Below are positions 59,857 through 64,000 of a stretch of DNA of 64,000 nt, piece after piece. The notes beneath the pieces are model-generated. The model made no database searches. It was not told where the DNA came from and saw nothing but the letters and a program-made list of their open reading frames with translations. The stretch comes from Devosia sp. (GTDB taxonomy: Bacteria; Pseudomonadota; Alphaproteobacteria; Rhizobiales; Devosiaceae). The stretch spans positions 1 through 64,000 of the forward strand of contig NZ_JAQGJM010000033.1 in assembly GCF_028290625.1 (NCBI RefSeq). The letters are read 5' to 3'. The position numbers and the translations under genes are program-made. How positions within the stretch are numbered: position 1 is the first letter of the stretch; the number at the start of each line of letters is the position of its first letter.

Positions 59857-60827
59857 GCGTCGTCCCCGCCACCATGTTCGCGCACGAAGACCGGTGCGGT
59901 CGGCGTGGGCGTGGCCTCATGCGGCCGTCCGAAGTCGGCGGCAGCGGTTTCCTGCCCGGCACTGATGATCGAGCGACGGATGGCGCGGGTGCGGGTGAAC
60001 ATGGCTTCGAGCGCCGGGCCATCGCCCATGCGGACGGAGCGCTGTAGCGCCGACAGGTCCTCGGAGAACCGGCCCAGCATTTCCAACACGGCATCGCGAT
60101 TGGTCAGGAAGATATCGCGCCACATCACCGGATCTGAGGCGGCGATGCGGGTGAAATCGCGGAAGCCGGAGGCCGAGAATTTGATGACTTCCGACTGGGT
60201 CGCCGCTTCCAGATCGGCGACGGTGCCGACAATGTTGTAGGCCACGAGATGGGGGATATGGCTGGTAATGGCCAGCACCATATCGTGGTGGCTGGCCTCC
60301 ATGGTCTCGACATGGCTGCCCATGGCTTCCCAGAATTGCACCAGCTTATCGACCTGAGTGCTCGCAACTTCGGGCCCCGGCGTCAGCACGCACCAGCGCC
60401 CGGCGAACAATTCGGCAAAGCCTGCCGATGGCCCCGAATGCTCGGTGCCGGCAATCGGGTGGCCCGGAATGAGGCTGACGCCAGCCGGCACCAGTGGCGC
60501 CAGCACGTTGACCACGTGCTGCTTGACCGAGCCGACATCGGACAAGATCGCGCCCGGCGCCAAAGAGGAGGCGATGGCCTGCATCACGCTCTCATAGGCG
60601 CCCACCGGCGTACAGAGGATGACCAGATCCGCGCCGCGCACGGCCTCGGCGGCGTCGAGCGTATAAAGATCGCCCAGCCCCAGTTCGCGTGCTTCCTCCA
60701 GCGTCTCCGCCTTGCGGGTGGAAATAGCGATGACATCCGCCAGCCCCTGCCGTCGGGCGGCGAGAGCGATGGACGAGCCGATCAGGCCGATGCCGATCAG
60801 CGCGAGTTTGCGAAATTTGACGCTCAT
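59853..60827 (-). CDS. tyrC: Prephenate/arogenate dehydrogenase
   Basis: 324 residues from the ATG overlapping the hisC stop (ATGA). Rossmann start LALIGIGLIGSSIALAA, ILCTPVGAY, SDVGSVKQH, GHPIAGTEHSGP and the conserved His region ITSHIPHLVAY. A proline-rich tail follows. Known: tyrosine synthesis. Coupled to an aminotransferase that can serve both histidine and aromatic routes. Confidence 0.93.
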   Translation of the reverse strand: MSVKFRKLALIGIGLIGSSIALAARRQGLADVIAISTRKAETLEEARELGLGDLYTLDAAEAVRGADLVILCTPVGAYESVMQAIASSLAPGAILSDVGSVKQHVVNVLAPLVPAGVSLIPGHPIAGTEHSGPSAGFAELFAGRWCVLTPGPEVASTQVDKLVQFWEAMGSHVETMEASHHDMVLAITSHIPHLVAYNIVGTVADLEAATQSEVIKFSASGFRDFTRIAASDPVMWRDIFLTNRDAVLEMLGRFSEDLSALQRSVRMGDGPALEAMFTRTRAIRRSIISAGQETAAADFGRPHEATPTPTAPVFVREHGGGDDA

Positions 60828-61909
60828 GCCACAACCCGATTTTTGAGAACTTCGACCACGCCGCGCATGGCGGCCTCGCTGCCGATGGAAATGCGCAAGC
60901 CATCCGCAATGCCATAGGACGTGCCGACCTGCCGCACGATCAGGCCCTTGTCCCACAGGGCCTGGAACGCAGCGTCAGCCTCGGCGGGGCTCGGAAACAG
61001 CACCAGGATGAAATTGGCCTGGCTCTGCACCACGCGCAACTGGTTGGAGCTTAGTTGCCCGGTGATCCACTCGCGCCAGCGCGCATTGTGCTGCCGCAGC
61101 CGCTCGGTAAATTCCACATCGCGCGTTGCTGCGGCGCCCGCCAGTTGCGCCGGCAGGTTGACGTTGAACGGCCCACGAATGCGGTTGATGGCATCCACTA
61201 CATGGTCGGGGCCGTACATCCAGCCGATCCGCGCCGCCGCCAGCCCCATTTTGGAGAAGGTGCGCACCATGACAACATTGTCGGCAGCATCGACCAGGTC
61301 GATCCCCACCGAATAGTCCGCCGCCGTCACATATTCCGCATAGGCGCTGTCGATCACCAGCATGATATCCGGGCGCAGACCGGCATGCAGCCGCGCCACT
61401 TCGGTCGAGGACAGATAGGTGCCGGTCGGATTGTTGGGGTTGGCGAGGAACACCATCTTGGTGTGCTCGGTCACCGCCGCCAGCAGCGTATCGACGTTGG
61501 CGGTATAGTCCACCTCCGGCGCCATGACGATCTTGGCGCCCGTCGCCAGCGTGATGATCGGATAGACCGAGAACCCGTACTGGTTCATCACCGCTTCGTC
61601 GCCGTGCCCCAGATAGGTCTGGGCCAACAGGTGCAACAGGTCGTCCGAGCCATTGCCGCACACGATGCGCTCCGGATCGAGCCCATGCACTTCGCCCAAA
61701 GCCGTGCGCAGGATCTTTGAAGAACCCTCGGGGTAGATATCCAGGTGATCGGCCACTGAGGCAAACGCCGCGATCGCCTTGGGCGAAGCGCCGAGCGGGC
61801 TTTCATTGGACGACAATTTGATCGCCTTGCTCCCCGGCGCGCCGGCTTTGCCGGGCACATAGGGGGCGATATCGAGAATGCCGGGCTGCGGCGTCGGACG
61901 GTTCGACAT
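60824..61909 (-). CDS. hisC: Histidinol-phosphate aminotransferase
   Basis: 361 residues from the ATG at 61909; earlier in-frame starts run into the repeat at 62022. KLSSNESPLGASP, FLANPNNPTGTYLS, VIDSAYAEY and PLP lysine in TFSKMGLAAARIGWMYG. Known: class II aminotransferase for histidinol phosphate, often also aromatic amino acids. Coupled to tyrC, which suggests a shared role in tyrosine/phenylalanine synthesis. Confidence 0.94.
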   Translation of the reverse strand: MSNRPTPQPGILDIAPYVPGKAGAPGSKAIKLSSNESPLGASPKAIAAFASVADHLDIYPEGSSKILRTALGEVHGLDPERIVCGNGSDDLLHLLAQTYLGHGDEAVMNQYGFSVYPIITLATGAKIVMAPEVDYTANVDTLLAAVTEHTKMVFLANPNNPTGTYLSSTEVARLHAGLRPDIMLVIDSAYAEYVTAADYSVGIDLVDAADNVVMVRTFSKMGLAAARIGWMYGPDHVVDAINRIRGPFNVNLPAQLAGAAATRDVEFTERLRQHNARWREWITGQLSSNQLRVVQSQANFILVLFPSPAEADAAFQALWDKGLIVRQVGTSYGIADGLRISIGSEAAMRGVVEVLKNRVVA

Positions 61910-62021
61910 GGATGTTCTGGGGTCTCTAAAAGCCGCGCGGACCATAGTCAAAGTGCGGCCGGATGGCAAAGGGGGAGTTACGTTGGAGGCGAGCCCAATG
62001 ATCTCGCCAACCACCGGTCAA

Positions 62022-62129
62022 CTCCTCCCCCTTGACGGGGAGGTTGGGTGGGGGTGTTCGGAGCCACGATGTAGGATCGGGGCCAAACCTCCCCCCACCC
62101 TTGATCCCTCCCCGCAAGGGGGGAGGGTG
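62022..62129. repeat. CCTCCCC-type inverted repeat
   Basis: A left arm starting CTCCTCCCCCTTGACGGGGA and a right arm (about 62087-62129) that is its imperfect complement, each itself containing a short CCCC-loop-GGGG hairpin. It lies between the hisC start and the methyltransferase stop. It may act as transcriptional punctuation between these two leftward genes. Confidence 0.7.
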
Positions 62130-62146
62130 TCGACTGAGAATCCGGA

Positions 62147-62878
62147 TTACGATGACCGCGCGGTCGCCGCGCTCAGGCCCGGCACCCGCACGAAGCGTTC
62201 CTCGCGCTTGCGGCGGGGAACGGCCGGGAAGGCCTCCTTGCGCGCCACGACGCAAATTACGCCCGACATGGCCGGACCCAGCAGCCGCCCGGCGCCTTCG
62301 AAGAAGCGCGTCGATTTGAGCACCAGCGACGACTGGAACGGCGGCAGGAACAGCCCGTCACGCCAGCCTTCGGGCACAAAACTATGATCGCGCAACAGGC
62401 GCTCCAATTGCCCCGCCGAATAAGGATTGCCGGTGCCGAACGGGGTATTGTCGCGCTGTGCCCAGATGCCGCGCCGCCGGGGCACGACGATGATCAGCCG
62501 CCCGTTGGGCGCCGTCACCCGCCACAGTTCGCGCATCAGCTCTTCGGCATCGGCGATATGTTCGAGCGCATGCACAGCGATGGTCAGATCGATCGCCGCA
62601 TCGGTGAGCGGCATTTCCATCGGGTCGCACAATACCGTGCGCGACGGCCCCTCGCGCGGCCAGGACGACGCCCCTTGTCGCGCCGGCATGAAGGCCAGCA
62701 CCCGCTCGGCGCGATCCAGCGTGAAGCGCAGATAGGGCGTGGCGAAGCCCAGCCCCATGACGCGCTGGCCGCGCACGTCGCCGGCCAGGCCCATGATCTG
62801 TTCGCGCACCAGCGCACGCGAAATCCGCCCCAACGGGGATTTGTAATAGTCGATCAGGCGCACGACATCTTCGCTCAT
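62147..62878 (-). CDS. Class I SAM-dependent methyltransferase
   Basis: 243 residues. N-terminal YYKSPLGRISRALVREQI, the SAM-proximal VMGLGFATPYL (a diverged glycine motif), IAVHALEHIADAEELMREL and NGRLIIVVPRRRG. This group is conserved next to gloB in Rhizobiales. The acceptor is unknown. Divergent from gloB with a 105-base gap. Confidence 0.9.
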   Translation of the reverse strand: MSEDVVRLIDYYKSPLGRISRALVREQIMGLAGDVRGQRVMGLGFATPYLRFTLDRAERVLAFMPARQGASSWPREGPSRTVLCDPMEMPLTDAAIDLTIAVHALEHIADAEELMRELWRVTAPNGRLIIVVPRRRGIWAQRDNTPFGTGNPYSAGQLERLLRDHSFVPEGWRDGLFLPPFQSSLVLKSTRFFEGAGRLLGPAMSGVICVVARKEAFPAVPRRKREERFVRVPGLSAATARSS

Positions 62879-62983
62879 GAAATCGACTGTGCCAAAGGCC
62901 CGCCCACTTGTCTAATGCGCCATTGCCATGTCAGGTCCGCCTGCGTGGCTTTCAAGGCACGCGAACAGCATAGGAGCATAAAC

Positions 62984-63751
62984 ATGGCATTGATCGTCGA
63001 CGTGTTCGAGGCGCGCAGCGATAATTACGGCTATCTGGCGCACGACACCGCCACCGGCCGCACCGCCGCCATCGACGCGCCCGAAGCGGGCCCGATCAAG
63101 ACCGCCCTGCTGCATCGCGGCTGGACGCTAAGCGATATCTTCATCACCCATCACCACCTCGACCATGTCGAGGCCATTCCCGAGCTGAAGGCCGAGTTTG
63201 GCGTCACGGTGACTGGCCCCCGCGCCGAAGCCGACAAGATCGCCGATCTCGACGTGCTGGTGGCTGCCGGCGACACGCTGATGCTGGGCGAGACCAAGTT
63301 CGACATTTTTCACTCGCCCGGCCACACGCTGGGTCACATCGTGTTTTACGACGCGGCGGGCGGGCATCTGTTCACTGGCGACGCGCTGTTCTCGCTCGGC
63401 GTCGGCCGCATGTTCGAGGGCACGCCCGGCCCGATGTGGGAGGGCGTCAAGGCCCTGCGTGAGCTGCCAGATGCGACGCTGATCTATTGCGGCCACGAAT
63501 ATAGCGCCAGCAATGCCAAGTTCGCCCTCTCCATCGATCCCGACAACGCGGCGCTACAGAAACGCGCCGCCGAGATCACCGAACTACGCAAGGCTGGCCG
63601 CTTCACCATCCCGGCGGAGCTGGGAACCGAGAAACTGGCCAATCCGTTCCTCCGCGCGGATGACGTTGCTCTGGCGCGCCACTATGGCCTTGAAGGCGCT
63701 TCCCCTGCCGAGGTCTTCGCCGCCATCCGCAAGGGCAAGGACAACTTCTGA
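62984..63751 (+). CDS. gloB: Hydroxyacylglutathione hydrolase
   Basis: 255 residues from the ATG 7 bases after AGGAG. Metallo-beta-lactamase fold with FITHHHLDHVEAI, SPGHTLGHIVF, FTGDALFSLGVG and the C-terminal HxxAGO-like CGHEYSASNAKFA. Known: glyoxalase II, hydrolysing S-lactoylglutathione. With three ChaC enzymes nearby, glutathione chemistry is well represented. Confidence 0.94.
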   Translation: MALIVDVFEARSDNYGYLAHDTATGRTAAIDAPEAGPIKTALLHRGWTLSDIFITHHHLDHVEAIPELKAEFGVTVTGPRAEADKIADLDVLVAAGDTLMLGETKFDIFHSPGHTLGHIVFYDAAGGHLFTGDALFSLGVGRMFEGTPGPMWEGVKALRELPDATLIYCGHEYSASNAKFALSIDPDNAALQKRAAEITELRKAGRFTIPAELGTEKLANPFLRADDVALARHYGLEGASPAEVFAAIRKGKDNF

Positions 63752-63761
63752 GGATTTGGCC

Positions 63762-64000
63762 ATGGTGATGAAGCTGACCTTCAAGCCCGTCACCAAGGCC
63801 AACCACCAGGATTTCGAAACGCTGTTCGGCATGCCAAGCGCGCCGAAATATTGCTGGTGCATGGCCTATCGGGCGACGCCAGAAGAGGTCAAGGAATCCA
63901 AGAGTTCGGACCGGCGAAGGCATATGTTCGGGCGCATCAAGGACGACGTTCCTGTTGGGCTGGTTGGCTATGTCGAGGGTCAGCCGGTCGCCTGGGTGTC
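63762..64000 (+). CDS. GNAT-family acetyltransferase (5' part, cut by window)
   Basis: 79 residues to the window end, from the ATG 7 bases after AGGA, 10 bases after gloB. The pattern KYCWCMAYR and VGLVGYVEGQPVAWV is typical of a GNAT subgroup with a cysteine-rich N-terminal region. The acetyl-CoA loop would be beyond the edge. Confidence 0.8.
   Translation, partial: MVMKLTFKPVTKANHQDFETLFGMPSAPKYCWCMAYRATPEEVKESKSSDRRRHMFGRIKDDVPVGLVGYVEGQPVAWV

Noticed and set aside
45810-62129. CRISPR array or iteron origin
   Set aside because: The repeats are isolated palindromes with no regular repeat-spacer series, no cas genes and no replication initiator.
1-64000. tRNA and rRNA genes
   Set aside because: No cloverleaf with a CCA-type end or ribosomal sequence was recognised on either strand. 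A covariance-model search would settle this.

Overview
The window is a high-GC alphaproteobacterial chromosome segment, most likely from the Rhizobiales and plausibly Devosia-like. This assignment is an inference. It rests on gene order typical of that group (tlpA/argH/lysA, ftsE-ftsX-plsC, a DUF2125 gene convergent with tyrC-hisC, a twin-transmembrane gene before a PduO-type adenosyltransferase), on a palindromic intergenic repeat of a type common in Rhizobiales, and on the large share of sugar-uptake genes. No rRNA, tRNA, CRISPR array, insertion sequence or phage gene was seen.

Region 1 (1-2.4 kb): a chemoreceptor cut by the window edge, a PPC-domain protein and a poorly coding gap. Region 2 (2.4-12.7 kb): a polyol, cyclitol or sugar catabolic locus. 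It has a MurR/RpiR regulator, a leftward SDR / mannitol-dehydrogenase-family / Gfo-Idh-MocA set, and a rightward TIM-barrel isomerase plus a ribose-type ABC importer (binding protein, double ATPase, two permeases). The divergent promoter region carries two GGAA-N6-TTCC palindromes, the form known for rhizobial IolR. Region 3 (12.8-19.1 kb): a SulP transporter, a hybrid PAS histidine kinase, about 1 kb of decayed DNA with an XRE-regulator remnant, a phosphotransferase with a disrupted catalytic motif, and a secreted protein.

Region 4 (19.5-24.6 kb) is the most unusual part. It is a seven-gene operon with KdsA-, KdsB- and KdsC-like enzymes, a CBS-only protein in place of a full arabinose-5-phosphate isomerase, an HpcH/HpaI aldolase and two SDR dehydrogenases. 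The KdsA-like protein has an altered substrate signature, which suggests a CMP-activated ulosonic acid other than ordinary Kdo. Region 5 (24.6-32.2 kb): a LacI regulator with two visible operators, a GH29 alpha-L-fucosidase, a DUF4037-like nucleotidyltransferase and a complete MalFGK-type importer. Region 6 (32.3-38.7 kb): an HxlR regulator with twin operators next to a hydrolase and a RibD-like reductase, then a sugar-oxidation set (two TIM-barrel isomerases, a pyranose-oxidase-like GMC enzyme, a Gfo/Idh/MocA enzyme) with helically phased TACCA repeats at its divergent promoter.

Region 7 (38.7-64 kb) is mostly core: DUF72, DsbB, a ParDE toxin-antitoxin pair, HNH nuclease, esterase, AlkA-like glycosylase, GluQRS, a LysR/NAD-dependent pair, cobalamin adenosyltransferase, two YjfB-like small proteins, TlpA, ArgH, two tandem ChaC enzymes, LysA, an AlkZ-like glycosylase, a CpdR-like receiver, a zinc-ribbon protein, FtsEX, PlsC, a third ChaC, DUF2125, TyrC, HisC, a methyltransferase, GloB and a truncated GNAT. 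At least four kinds of intergenic palindromic repeat punctuate this core part.
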